Source: Desulfobacteraceae bacterium (GTDB taxonomy: Bacteria; Desulfobacterota; DSM-4660; Desulfatiglandales; HGW-15). From it: 24,717 bases of DNA. Made by a program: the position numbers and the translations under genes. Shown in pieces: positions 7,752-15,733 of this stretch. Below the pieces are notes generated by a model. It was given only the letters and a program-made list of their open reading frames with translations. It made no database searches and had not been told where the DNA came from. Positions within the stretch are counted from its first letter, which is position 1. Every line of letters begins with the position of its first letter. The DNA lies in NCBI GenBank assembly GCA_003819975.1, contig RPPU01000005.1, positions 1 to 24,717 on the forward strand, given 5' to 3'.

Positions 7752-8786
7752 ATGGAAGTTGATTCTAAAATAATTTTTTCCGACAAGCCCAGTTGGTGGT
7801 ACGTTGAATTGATGGATAATATCCCCATCGGAATTTATCGTACAACTTTTGAAGGGAAAATCATTTTTTGCAATCGGACTTTTGCAAAAATCTTCGGCTT
7901 TGATTCCAGAAAAGAACTAACCGATTATTCAGCCATTAATCTTTATCGAGACATCAAAGAACGGGGCGGTTTCCTTAACGCTTTATTATCCAGAGGGTTT
8001 GTGGAAGGCTTACCCCTTCCATTAAAAAAAAGAGACGATACCCCTATCTGGTGCGCCGACACGGCTAAAGCCATTTTCGATGAAGACGGCATTGTTGTTT
8101 TTATCGACGGTATTTTATGGGATATCACCGCCGAGATTGAGGAAAAAGAAGCAAAATCCTATTTTTCAGATGCCATAAACGATACGAATTTCTTCAGTAT
8201 TATTCTAAGCCCTAAGGGAGAAATCCTGGATATTGATGAAAACGGGTGCAAGTTATTTGACTACCCCAAAAATAAATTCCTCAATAAATCTCTTTTGGAT
8301 TTCATCTCTCCCCAGTTTAAAAACTTTTTTTCTCATTTTATCGACAATATCGTGAACAACAGCAGGGAAGAAGGGTTTTTGACCATTGTGGACGGCAAAG
8401 GAGAAGAACATCATATTCAAATTCATGCTTTTGCCATAAAAAAAGAAGGGAAACTTGACTACATCAAGGCAATCGCGCGCGATGCAACCAAAAGAATCAT
8501 GCAACAACGGGCTGAATTGAGCCGGGAAAAATTTCAAGGGGTTCTTGAAATGGCCGGAGGGGTTGCCCATCGACTGAACCAACCTCTCACCATTATCAAT
8601 AATCTACTCAATGAAGTTTTAGCCGATCTAAAGCCCTCTGATCCGAACTATCAAAAAGTGATTAAAGTTCATAATCAAATAAAAAAAGTCAATGAAATCG
8701 CGAAAAAAGTCAGCGGCATCAAAAAATATAAATCCATGGATTACGTCGCCGGCGTTAAAATTGTCGATATCGATAAAGCTTCTTAA
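7752..8786 (+). CDS. PAS-PAS-DHp protein lacking the kinase ATPase domain
   Basis: A 344-residue soluble protein. Two PAS domains (about 15-125, with IPIGIYRTTFEGKIIFCN; and about 130-245, with ILSPKGEILDIDENG) precede a histidine-containing DHp helix, GGVAHRLNQPL, with H273. After the second DHp helix the protein ends (KIVDIDKAS), so there is no N, G1 or G2 box. It cannot bind ATP as a normal histidine kinase. The stop codon sits at a natural domain end and the next gene starts 17 bases later, so a recent truncation is unlikely. It could be phosphorylated in trans by the sensorless kinase at 2012, or act as a phosphotransfer protein for the receiver at 8804. The start ATG has AGGA about 14 bases upstream, rather far. 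Confidence 0.87.
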   Translation: MEVDSKIIFSDKPSWWYVELMDNIPIGIYRTTFEGKIIFCNRTFAKIFGFDSRKELTDYSAINLYRDIKERGGFLNALLSRGFVEGLPLPLKKRDDTPIWCADTAKAIFDEDGIVVFIDGILWDITAEIEEKEAKSYFSDAINDTNFFSIILSPKGEILDIDENGCKLFDYPKNKFLNKSLLDFISPQFKNFFSHFIDNIVNNSREEGFLTIVDGKGEEHHIQIHAFAIKKEGKLDYIKAIARDATKRIMQQRAELSREKFQGVLEMAGGVAHRLNQPLTIINNLLNEVLADLKPSDPNYQKVIKVHNQIKKVNEIAKKVSGIKKYKSMDYVAGVKIVDIDKAS

Positions 8787-8803
8787 TCAATAGGAGATGT
8801 TTG

Positions 8804-9937
8804 ATGATTAAAAAAGTATTAATCGTTGATGATGATCAGGAAATGCTGCTTTCTTTGAATGACGGCCTTGAAAAATACAATGAATCTTTTTCCATTATCA
8901 TGGCTCATGACGGTCAAAGCGCCATTGACAAGCTTAAAGCCACTCCGATATCTCTGGTGGTAACCGATTTAAAAATGCCCAAAGTGAACGGGTTTGCCGT
9001 ACTCTCTTTTATCATGGAGCATTACCCTGAAATTCCGGTTATCATCATTACCGCCTACGGCACTCCTGATTTGGAAAAACGATCCCAAGAAGGTGGAGCG
9101 GTTGGTTGGATAGAAAAACCGTTTATGGTCGATGATTTGGCCAAAAAAATCATCACGACGCTTCGCAAGGAATCGGAAGGCGGCACGCTTCATGGGGTTT
9201 CTTCCGGAATGTTTTTACAACTTATCGAGGTGGAACAAAAAAGCTGCACCATTCGACTTTTGGATAAAAACAGCGGTCAAAACGGCGTTTTATTTTTCAA
9301 AGACGGTGAATTACTTGACGCACGCACCAATAACTTGCAGGGTAAAGATGCCGCCCTTGATATTTTCTCTTGGGATAATGTGACCTTATCCATTCAAAAT
9401 GATTGCCCGATCCAAGAAAAGAAAATTCAAGGCGAGCTTCAAGCCATTCTATTGGATGCCATGCGAATCAAAGACGAAAACAAACAAAAGCTGAAAGAGG
9501 CCGAAGCAAGCAAACTAGCCGCGAAAACGCCCCCAAAAACGCCTATGGAGCAGGGGGAACCGACCCATGCTAAACCCGCAAAAGAAGCCGTAACTCCGGG
9601 GCTCGCCCCAAAAGAGCCTTCGAAAGAACCGCCGCCAAAACCGAAAGAAGAACAGGCTCCGTCCCGGGCCATGACCGAAATTCTGCGTGTAAAATTAAAC
9701 AAAGAATTCGGAACACGCAGTGGTGTGATCGATATTTATCAAGACAAGTCTTGGGACCCTTTAATTAAAAAATTTATCGAGCTTAATAAAATTCTTAATG
9801 CCAAGGATTTTAAAGTGGCCTACCTGGATATTGGGCAGGCTTCCGATTTTATCCTTATGCCGGACAAATCTACAGTCGTAATCACGGTTAACCCTAAAAG
9901 CCCCAAAGATCGGCTGTTGCAAACTTTAATGGATTAG
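8804..9937 (+). CDS. response regulator: receiver, DUF4388-like, C-terminal domain
   Basis: A 377-residue protein. The receiver (about 1-122) has D9-D11, phosphoacceptor D55 and the conserved EKPF lysine. A DUF4388-like domain follows (about 125-235; FLQLIEVEQKSCTIRLLD and GVLFFKDGELLDA). Then comes a proline/lysine-rich linker (about 240-285) and a C-terminal domain (about 288-377) ending in VVITVNPKSPKDRLLQTLMD. There is no DNA-binding domain. The start is ATG 8804, with AGGAG seven bases upstream, rather than a TTG at 8801. It directly follows the ATPase-less DHp protein, a probable partner. The layout of receiver, proline-rich linker and C-terminal module is reminiscent of the polarity regulator RomR, but I see no sequence homology beyond the receiver. 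Confidence 0.85.
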   Translation: MIKKVLIVDDDQEMLLSLNDGLEKYNESFSIIMAHDGQSAIDKLKATPISLVVTDLKMPKVNGFAVLSFIMEHYPEIPVIIITAYGTPDLEKRSQEGGAVGWIEKPFMVDDLAKKIITTLRKESEGGTLHGVSSGMFLQLIEVEQKSCTIRLLDKNSGQNGVLFFKDGELLDARTNNLQGKDAALDIFSWDNVTLSIQNDCPIQEKKIQGELQAILLDAMRIKDENKQKLKEAEASKLAAKTPPKTPMEQGEPTHAKPAKEAVTPGLAPKEPSKEPPPKPKEEQAPSRAMTEILRVKLNKEFGTRSGVIDIYQDKSWDPLIKKFIELNKILNAKDFKVAYLDIGQASDFILMPDKSTVVITVNPKSPKDRLLQTLMD

Positions 9938-9990
9938 ATTTTTATTCCAATCCACAAACCTTTTTATTTTTTTAAGGCAGGCGGAAAATC

Positions 9991-10344
9991 ATGAAAGAAC
10001 TTTTTAAAGATATTATGGGAACAGAAGATGTCGAAGGAGTAATGGTTTTCTCTTTTGACGGTCAATTAATTTACGACGATTTTTCCAACGAACTATCCGG
10101 GACACTTGAAAGCATTTCATGGAAACCTTTCATAGATTCGCTTTCCGCCATACGCGAAGCGGATATCATTTTTGGAAATAAAAGATTATATATCCGCAAA
10201 GCCCTGGCTTGCTATCTCATTGTCTGCATGGGCCTTTTTGCGCCGGTTGCCATGGTCAGATTGAATTGCGACATCCTCTTGCCCTCTTTGGTGCCGGACA
10301 AGGCTTCCAAAGGATTTAGCAGCCTCTTTAAACGTAAAAAATAG
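9991..10344 (+). CDS. second Roadblock/LC7-like protein
   Basis: A 117-residue protein with the Roadblock fold pattern: an opening helix, GVMVFSFDGQLIYDDF, a helix (IDSLSAIREADIIFG), then strands RLYIRKALACYLIVCMG and a final helix, followed by a basic tail ending KRKK. It is more divergent than the first Roadblock protein at 2747. The two could form a heterodimer or act on the MglA-like GTPase in opposite ways. The next gene begins six bases after its stop. Assignment is by pattern and context. Confidence 0.65.
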   Translation: MKELFKDIMGTEDVEGVMVFSFDGQLIYDDFSNELSGTLESISWKPFIDSLSAIREADIIFGNKRLYIRKALACYLIVCMGLFAPVAMVRLNCDILLPSLVPDKASKGFSSLFKRKK

Positions 10345-10349
10345 TTCTT

Positions 10350-12815
10350 ATGGGCAGCGTATTGAAACCACCTAAAAATAAAACAATCAATAAACTAAAT
10401 CAGATCCCTATTAAAAAAACGGGGTTGAAATTATATTTGAATACTCGGCCTGCCAAACAGGGAAGGATCTTCCCTAAGAATGACTTTGTTTGCCTTCCGG
10501 ATAATTTGGCTGAAGGCCTTATGATCCTTGATCATGATTTCTCCATTACGAAAATAAATCAATATCTTAATTCTCTTTTTCAATTTGAGCAGGAGAAGAT
10601 TATCGGTAAAAAATGCTATGACCTCTTTTTTAATAAAAACAAACCCTGCACCCGCTGTCCGCTTACCCGCTCTCACAAAGGGAACAAGCGATTGGATTAT
10701 GCCTTTGATTGGCGACCGTCGAATATTTCCAAAAAAAACATCGTTCAGTACAAAGCAACCTGTACGGTTCTCCAAGGCCGTGAAGATTTTCTCACCATTT
10801 TGATAACGCTTAACGATGCGACGTCACTTGCCAGACTCAATCAATATTTTGAAACCCTATCTTCCATCGCTTCTTTGCTTTTAAGGGGCGATAAAATCCG
10901 CAACAAAATTATTGAAATTTTAAAAATGACCTGCCAAAGCATCGGAACGCCTTCCGCTTATTGGTTTGAAAATGCGAAGGACCCCGGCGGAGATATCCAG
11001 GTAGCTTTAAAAGCTCATTGGCGTTACGCGGAAAATTTCAATTCCCTTCAATCCGTTGCCGCCAAGCCTGTTTTTTTTAAATCCATTTTCCCTGCTTTTT
11101 ATCGGAATCTCTCATTAGGAGAACCACTGATTGGAACAAGCGGAGATTTCCCCCTTCTTGCTCAATTCATGACACACGCACATGCATCGGTTCTAATTGA
11201 ACCCCTTATGGTTAACCGATCTTTTCATGGTTTTTTGATTTTCGAATCACCCGGTTCCAAGAGCATTTGGCATGACACAACCATTCATTTTATCCGTTCG
11301 GTTGCGCATTTCCTGACCAAAGCCATTGAACATGAAGCATCCGTTAAAGAACTCAAGGAAAGCGAAGATAGATATCACGATATTTTTGAGAATATCGACG
11401 ATGCCTGGTATTTACATGATATGAACGGTCGGTTTCTGGAAGTGAACCCTGCTTTTGAAAAGGCCACGGGTTACAGCAAAGATGAATTGCTTTTAAAAAC
11501 GATTCCCGAGTTAATTCCCGAGCGCTACCGTCATCAATTTTATTTCCATTTTGATCAGCTAAAAAATAATAACAAGTCTGAAGGATTGATGCGTATCATC
11601 ACCAAAGATGGCGAAGAAAAAATCGGCAACTTTCGTAATTGGATCGTAACCTTACCCAATGGCCAAGTTGTATCAAGAGGTTTAATAAGAGACGTCACCG
11701 ATCGTATCAAACTTCAAGCGCAATTGAGACATGCGCAGCGCATGGAATCCATGGGCGTTCTGGTTAGCGGCATTTCGCATAATTTCCGTAATATTTTATC
11801 CGGCACGATGAGCTATAGCCAGCTGATACAAATGAAATACAAACAGATCCCCGAATTGCAAAAATATACGGATGAAATACTTAAATTAAGCAAGATGGGT
11901 TCAGACCTTATCGCCGATCTGCTTAAATTTTCCAGAAAAACGCCTAGTGATCAGAAGGCCGTGGTCAATTTATCGGAAATCCTAAATGAAACGCATCATA
12001 TTATCGCTCAATCTTTCAACAAACATATCACCCTACGAACGAAATGGCCGGATGTCATTCCCGTGTATGCCGACCGCTCTGCGCTCAGTCAGGTTTTCAT
12101 GAATCTCTGCACCAATGCTCGGGATGCCATGCCGGAAGGAGGGCTTCTCGATATTCGGACAAAAGAAATAAAAAATAAAATTGTTATATCGATAACGGAC
12201 TCCGGCGTCGGAATGGATGATAAAATTATTCCGAAAATATTTGATCCGTTTTTCACCACCAAAGAGCCGGGGAAAGGCACGGGGCTGGGTCTTTCCACGG
12301 CTTATGGTATCGTGAAAGACATAGGGGGTGAAATTCGCGTCACTTCACATTTGGGCAAGGGAAGCACTTTTGAAGTCCTGTTGCCGCGTTTAGAAACATC
12401 AAATTATAATTATAAAAATCCTATGCCTAAAATAATAAACGGTTCCGGGGAAAAGATATTGATTGTCGATGACGACTCATTACTTTTAGAGCCTATCGCC
12501 GAACTATTTACAAGTCTCGGCTATCAAACAACCGCGGTCGGAAACGGAGAAACGGCCATTGAACAATATAAGAAACAGCGACCGGATCTTGTTTTACTCG
12601 ACCGGAATATGCCGGGTCTGGATGGCTTAACCACTGCCCAGATGATTCTTTCGTTTGACGCAAATGCAAAAATCATTATTGTTTCCGGTTATGAAAACGA
12701 AGGCCCGGATGGCTTGGATGACCGTATCCGAAAGATGCTTAAAGGATACTTAACCAAACCTTTGGATATCGAAGAAACCAGTCAACTTGTAGCCAAGGTT
12801 TTAAAAAATGAGTAA
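10350..12815 (+). CDS. hybrid sensor histidine kinase (PAS-GAF-PAS-HK-REC)
   Basis: An 821-residue soluble hybrid kinase. Order: PAS (about 50-160) with the cysteine motif C89, C100-x2-C103 often seen in deltaproteobacterial PAS domains; a GAF-like region (about 165-330); PAS (about 340-455); DHp with H477 in SGISHNFRN; ATPase domain with N box N585/N589, G1 DSGVGM (617-622) and G2 GKGTGLGLS (641-649); and a C-terminal receiver (about 702-821) with phosphoacceptor D751 and K803. It has no membrane segment, so it senses an internal or redox signal. All catalytic residues are present. It follows the Roadblock-like gene with no evident ribosome site and overlaps the next gene by eight bases, implying translational coupling. 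Confidence 0.93.
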   Translation: MGSVLKPPKNKTINKLNQIPIKKTGLKLYLNTRPAKQGRIFPKNDFVCLPDNLAEGLMILDHDFSITKINQYLNSLFQFEQEKIIGKKCYDLFFNKNKPCTRCPLTRSHKGNKRLDYAFDWRPSNISKKNIVQYKATCTVLQGREDFLTILITLNDATSLARLNQYFETLSSIASLLLRGDKIRNKIIEILKMTCQSIGTPSAYWFENAKDPGGDIQVALKAHWRYAENFNSLQSVAAKPVFFKSIFPAFYRNLSLGEPLIGTSGDFPLLAQFMTHAHASVLIEPLMVNRSFHGFLIFESPGSKSIWHDTTIHFIRSVAHFLTKAIEHEASVKELKESEDRYHDIFENIDDAWYLHDMNGRFLEVNPAFEKATGYSKDELLLKTIPELIPERYRHQFYFHFDQLKNNNKSEGLMRIITKDGEEKIGNFRNWIVTLPNGQVVSRGLIRDVTDRIKLQAQLRHAQRMESMGVLVSGISHNFRNILSGTMSYSQLIQMKYKQIPELQKYTDEILKLSKMGSDLIADLLKFSRKTPSDQKAVVNLSEILNETHHIIAQSFNKHITLRTKWPDVIPVYADRSALSQVFMNLCTNARDAMPEGGLLDIRTKEIKNKIVISITDSGVGMDDKIIPKIFDPFFTTKEPGKGTGLGLSTAYGIVKDIGGEIRVTSHLGKGSTFEVLLPRLETSNYNYKNPMPKIINGSGEKILIVDDDSLLLEPIAELFTSLGYQTTAVGNGETAIEQYKKQRPDLVLLDRNMPGLDGLTTAQMILSFDANAKIIIVSGYENEGPDGLDDRIRKMLKGYLTKPLDIEETSQLVAKVLKNE

Positions 12816-15210
12816 CGCGCAACCCAAGCGTAAAATCGATTATGAAGCTAAAATGAAAGAAGCGGAAACTTATCGCATCATGGGACTGTTTACCGAATCC
12901 ATGAGTACTTTTCAAGGAATATTGAACAACACCCCCGACCTCGATCCCGTTTCACGCGAAAAAATCCAAAAAGAAATCATCTCCATAAAAAAAGAGATAG
13001 AAACCGAAGAAGAAGTCGACAAGAAAAATCTTTCGACAGAAGAAATCTCTCAAATAAAAAAATCTTTAACAAGTGGCGATAATAATTTAATTACCCTTGA
13101 CAGCGCCTCGGCATTTAAAGAACTTGGACTCTACACGGAAGCCCTAAGTGAATATGAAAAAGTCGTTAATACGGATTACCCTCTCGCAAAATACCTCTTG
13201 GAATATATCGAATGCAATTTAAAGGCATTGCCTCCGGATCAAGCTGTCCAAAAAATTAAAAAACTGATACAACAAAAAATAACAGACCCTAAGGAAGCCG
13301 GAAAAACCATTTTCGTTTTCGGATTGGAAATGGAAAAACGCGGCCAAGAAAAACTGGCCGTGGATCTTTTCCAATCCGCTCAGACGCTATTTCCGCAAAG
13401 CAAGGAAATTCAGGAAAAATTAATTTCATTAAAGCCGCAACAACCGGCCACAACCGGGTCCAAATATGAATATATTCTGAACCAAAAACTCATCAATATT
13501 GAACAATTGAAAAACGCGTTGAATATCGCGAAAAAATCAAAAAGAAGCGTTGAATTTATTTTGATGCAACACTACAAACTCGCCAAAGAAGAAATCGGCA
13601 AGTCGCTCTCCCTTTATTACGGGGTGCCCTTTAAAGCGTTTGACCCCCAGACGCCGACGCCCATTGAACTGATGGGTAATTTAAAAAAAGCCTTCCTGGT
13701 TCAATCCACGTGGGTGCCGCTTTCATGGAACAAAGGCCAAGTGGAAATTTTAGTCGATGACCTCGGCAATCTAACCAAAACCGACAGCATCAAATCCCTG
13801 ATTAAAGCCCGCAAAGTTAACTACGTTGTCGGATTCAAAGAAGACATCGAGGCGTATATCAACCGTTTTTTCGATGACAACTCCATAGGCATGAATGCAC
13901 CGACCGAGCAACCGGATGTGGCCATGGATGAAATGGACGATTTTATTTCGGATATCACTTTTGAAGAAGAAGAAGAAAGAGAAGAAGGATCGGAAGAATT
14001 CGACGAAGCCTCCGGTCAAGTGGTTAAGCTCGTCGACCAATGCATTGTGGCCGCTTACCGCAAAAGCGCCTCCGATATCCATATTGAACCGTCGCCGATC
14101 ACGAAAAGCACCTCCATTCGTTTTCGCATGGACGGCGTATGTCAGGAATATATCAAAGTTCCCAACTCGATGATCAAAGGCCTCATCTCCAGGATTAAAA
14201 TTATGTCCGGCCTGGATATCGCCGAAAGACGGCTTCCTCAAGACGGTAAAATAAAATTCAAGCGCAAAGGCATTCCGGTCTTCGAAATCCGGGTCGCCAC
14301 TTTGCCTACCGCCGGCGGTTACGAAGACGCGGTTCTGCGTATTTTAGGAAAAGCCGGCGCCATCCAAATCAATGATATGGGGTTAAGCGAACGAAACTTA
14401 ACGATTCTCAAACAAGTCATTAATCAGCCTTTCGGCCTCATTCTGGCGGTCGGCCCTACGGGATCCGGAAAGACGACTTCGCTCCATGCTATTCTTAACT
14501 ATATCAACAAACCCGGCGTCAAAATCTGGACGGCCGAAGATCCCGTTGAAATTACTCAGATGGGATTGCGACAGGTTGAAGTGCGCCCTAAGATCGGTTT
14601 GGATTTCGCCAGAGTCATGCGCTCCTTTTTAAGAGCGGACCCGGATATTATTATGATTGGCGAAATGCGGGATCATGAAACAGCTTCCGTCGCTATTGAA
14701 GCCTCTTTGACCGGCCACCTGGTTCTCTCCACGCTTCATACCAACAGCGCGCCGGAAACGATCACCAGAATTTTGGATATGGGTTTAAACGCCCTAAATT
14801 TTTCCGACTCCTTCCGTGGTGTTTTGGCCCAACGCTTGGTACGGCGTTTATGCACCAATTGCCGAGAAGCCTATTCCGCCTCTGAAGAAGAAATCGAAGA
14901 TATTCTCCAATACTATGGTAAAGAAGATTTTCAGAATTCCGGGCTCATCTTGAATTCTAAAACATCGCTCTATCGCACGGTGGGCTGCGCCACTTGTTCC
15001 AATACGGGTTATAGGGGACGCTTAGCCATTCACGAACTAATGGAAGGGACCGCTCCCATAAAAAAAATGATTAAAAAAGCAGAGATCACCGAAGTATTGA
15101 CCGAACAAGCCAGAAAAGACGGCATGACTAATTTACGACAGGATGGTATTGCGAAAGTTTTGCAAGGCATTATTGATCTGAATGAAGTAAGGCGGGTTTG
15201 CATCACTTAA
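12808..15210 (+). CDS. PilB/GspE-type assembly ATPase with N-terminal extension
   Basis: An 800-residue cytoplasmic ATPase of the type II secretion/type IV pilus family. The N-terminal about 210 residues are helical repeats resembling TPRs (for example GLFTESMSTFQGILN and GLYTEALSEYEKVV). Residues about 215-345 resemble the MshEN/GspE N-terminal domain. An acidic linker (about 370-400) precedes the ATPase core: Walker A GPTGSGKTT (549-557), Asp box (around E577-R599), Walker B IIMIGEMRD (614-622), His box H644, and a zinc motif with C682-x2-C685 and C727-x2-C730. Normal PilB is about 570 residues, so the N-terminal extension is extra. All key residues are intact. It overlaps the hybrid kinase gene by eight bases and closes the operon. 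No pilC, pilT or pilin gene is in the window. Confidence 0.92.
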   Translation: MSNAQPKRKIDYEAKMKEAETYRIMGLFTESMSTFQGILNNTPDLDPVSREKIQKEIISIKKEIETEEEVDKKNLSTEEISQIKKSLTSGDNNLITLDSASAFKELGLYTEALSEYEKVVNTDYPLAKYLLEYIECNLKALPPDQAVQKIKKLIQQKITDPKEAGKTIFVFGLEMEKRGQEKLAVDLFQSAQTLFPQSKEIQEKLISLKPQQPATTGSKYEYILNQKLINIEQLKNALNIAKKSKRSVEFILMQHYKLAKEEIGKSLSLYYGVPFKAFDPQTPTPIELMGNLKKAFLVQSTWVPLSWNKGQVEILVDDLGNLTKTDSIKSLIKARKVNYVVGFKEDIEAYINRFFDDNSIGMNAPTEQPDVAMDEMDDFISDITFEEEEEREEGSEEFDEASGQVVKLVDQCIVAAYRKSASDIHIEPSPITKSTSIRFRMDGVCQEYIKVPNSMIKGLISRIKIMSGLDIAERRLPQDGKIKFKRKGIPVFEIRVATLPTAGGYEDAVLRILGKAGAIQINDMGLSERNLTILKQVINQPFGLILAVGPTGSGKTTSLHAILNYINKPGVKIWTAEDPVEITQMGLRQVEVRPKIGLDFARVMRSFLRADPDIIMIGEMRDHETASVAIEASLTGHLVLSTLHTNSAPETITRILDMGLNALNFSDSFRGVLAQRLVRRLCTNCREAYSASEEEIEDILQYYGKEDFQNSGLILNSKTSLYRTVGCATCSNTGYRGRLAIHELMEGTAPIKKMIKKAEITEVLTEQARKDGMTNLRQDGIAKVLQGIIDLNEVRRVCIT

Positions 15211-15237
15211 ATTTTTTATCGAGAATCGATAAAAAAT
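15211..15237. terminator. terminator-like hairpin after the cluster
   Basis: A perfect 12-bp stem, ATTTTTTATCGA / TCGATAAAAAAT, with a 3-base loop begins right after the stop of the PilB-like gene. The A run and T run make it usable from both strands. A second small hairpin, TTCCGGC-CA-GCCGGAA (15241-15256), follows it. Together they probably end the operon. Confidence 0.6.
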
Positions 15238-15318
15238 GAATTCCGGCCAGCCGGAACAGGAGTTCCAGTGAAAAGCGCCGGGATAAATCCGTATGATAGG
15301 GGCCGGTTGATTTTAAAC

Positions 15319-15411
15319 TTTTTTCTTATCGACAACCCGGGATTTCTAAAAATTTACTTTACCAGCACCGGCTCTTAAGAATCGAATCGTAAAATTCCAA
15401 AAGGCTTATTT
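15319..15411 (+). repeat. inverted repeat core, left copy (93 bp)
   Basis: These 93 bases are the reverse complement of 17999-18091 except at one position (15326 versus 18084). Weaker similarity continues on both sides, to about 15290 and about 15450. Within this copy, GGGATTTCTAAAAAT (15339-15353) and ATTTTTAGAAATCCC (15408-15422) form 15-bp terminal arms, so the single-stranded form would fold into a long stem. It may be a MITE-like or other structured intergenic repeat. It carries no open reading frame. Confidence 0.9.
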
Positions 15412-15448
15412 TTAGAAATCCCCAGGTCGATATGGTTGAGCTAAGCGC

Positions 15449-15661
15449 CTAAAATGATACGGGGTGCATCAATCGCGGGCCAATCCGAGAATTTTCCGCG
15501 GCCTGCAAATAGTTAGCCGACAAGGGACGATCAAAAGCACAGCTCGCTCCGTAAGGTTTGCCGGTGACGGAAGTGACCTCACGGCCGCACTTTATCGGTC
15601 CGGCGACAAGCCCAAGCGCTGCCCATCCGACGAATCCCGCCTTTTTAATAACAGTTGACAT
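15449..15661 (-). CDS. possible small protein (70 aa), unknown function
   Basis: On the minus strand an ATG frame of 70 codons begins with a basic start and a hydrophobic stretch (VIKKAGFVGWAALGLVAG) followed by a cysteine, then a polar tail with two more cysteines. It looks like a small secreted or membrane-anchored protein, though the sequence before the cysteine is not a good lipobox. Base composition is more G+C rich than the neighbours. Against it: no family is recognised, the ribosome site is weak (AAAGAG), and its start codon overlaps the -35 of a plus-strand promoter. It fills most of the 523-base gap between the PilB-like and ligase-like genes. Confidence 0.35.
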   Translation of the reverse strand: MSTVIKKAGFVGWAALGLVAGPIKCGREVTSVTGKPYGASCAFDRPLSANYLQAAENSRIGPRLMHPVSF

Positions 15662-15683
15662 CTTATTTCTCTTTCAATATTAA
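15655..15683 (+). promoter_or_regulatory. sigma-70-type promoter for the ligase-like gene
   Basis: A perfect TTGACA (15655-15660) is followed after exactly 17 bp by TATTAA (15678-15683, four of six matches). This would start transcription near 15690 with a leader of about 45 bases before the ATG at 15734. The gene is therefore probably expressed apart from the sigma-54 cluster. Confidence 0.6.
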
Positions 15684-15733
15684 GGAGTTGATCCTCGATC
15701 TTTTTAAAAAAATTTTAAGAAAAGGATTTTTTT

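Noticed and set aside
7752..8786. Frameshifted pseudogene of a full histidine kinase
   Set aside because: No ATPase-domain motifs occur in any frame after the stop, and the next gene starts 17 bases later with a good ribosome site. The short form therefore looks natural.
13771..14241. A 156-codon open frame on the minus strand
   Set aside because: It is antisense to the PilB-like gene, including its acidic linker (seen as a run of F in this frame).
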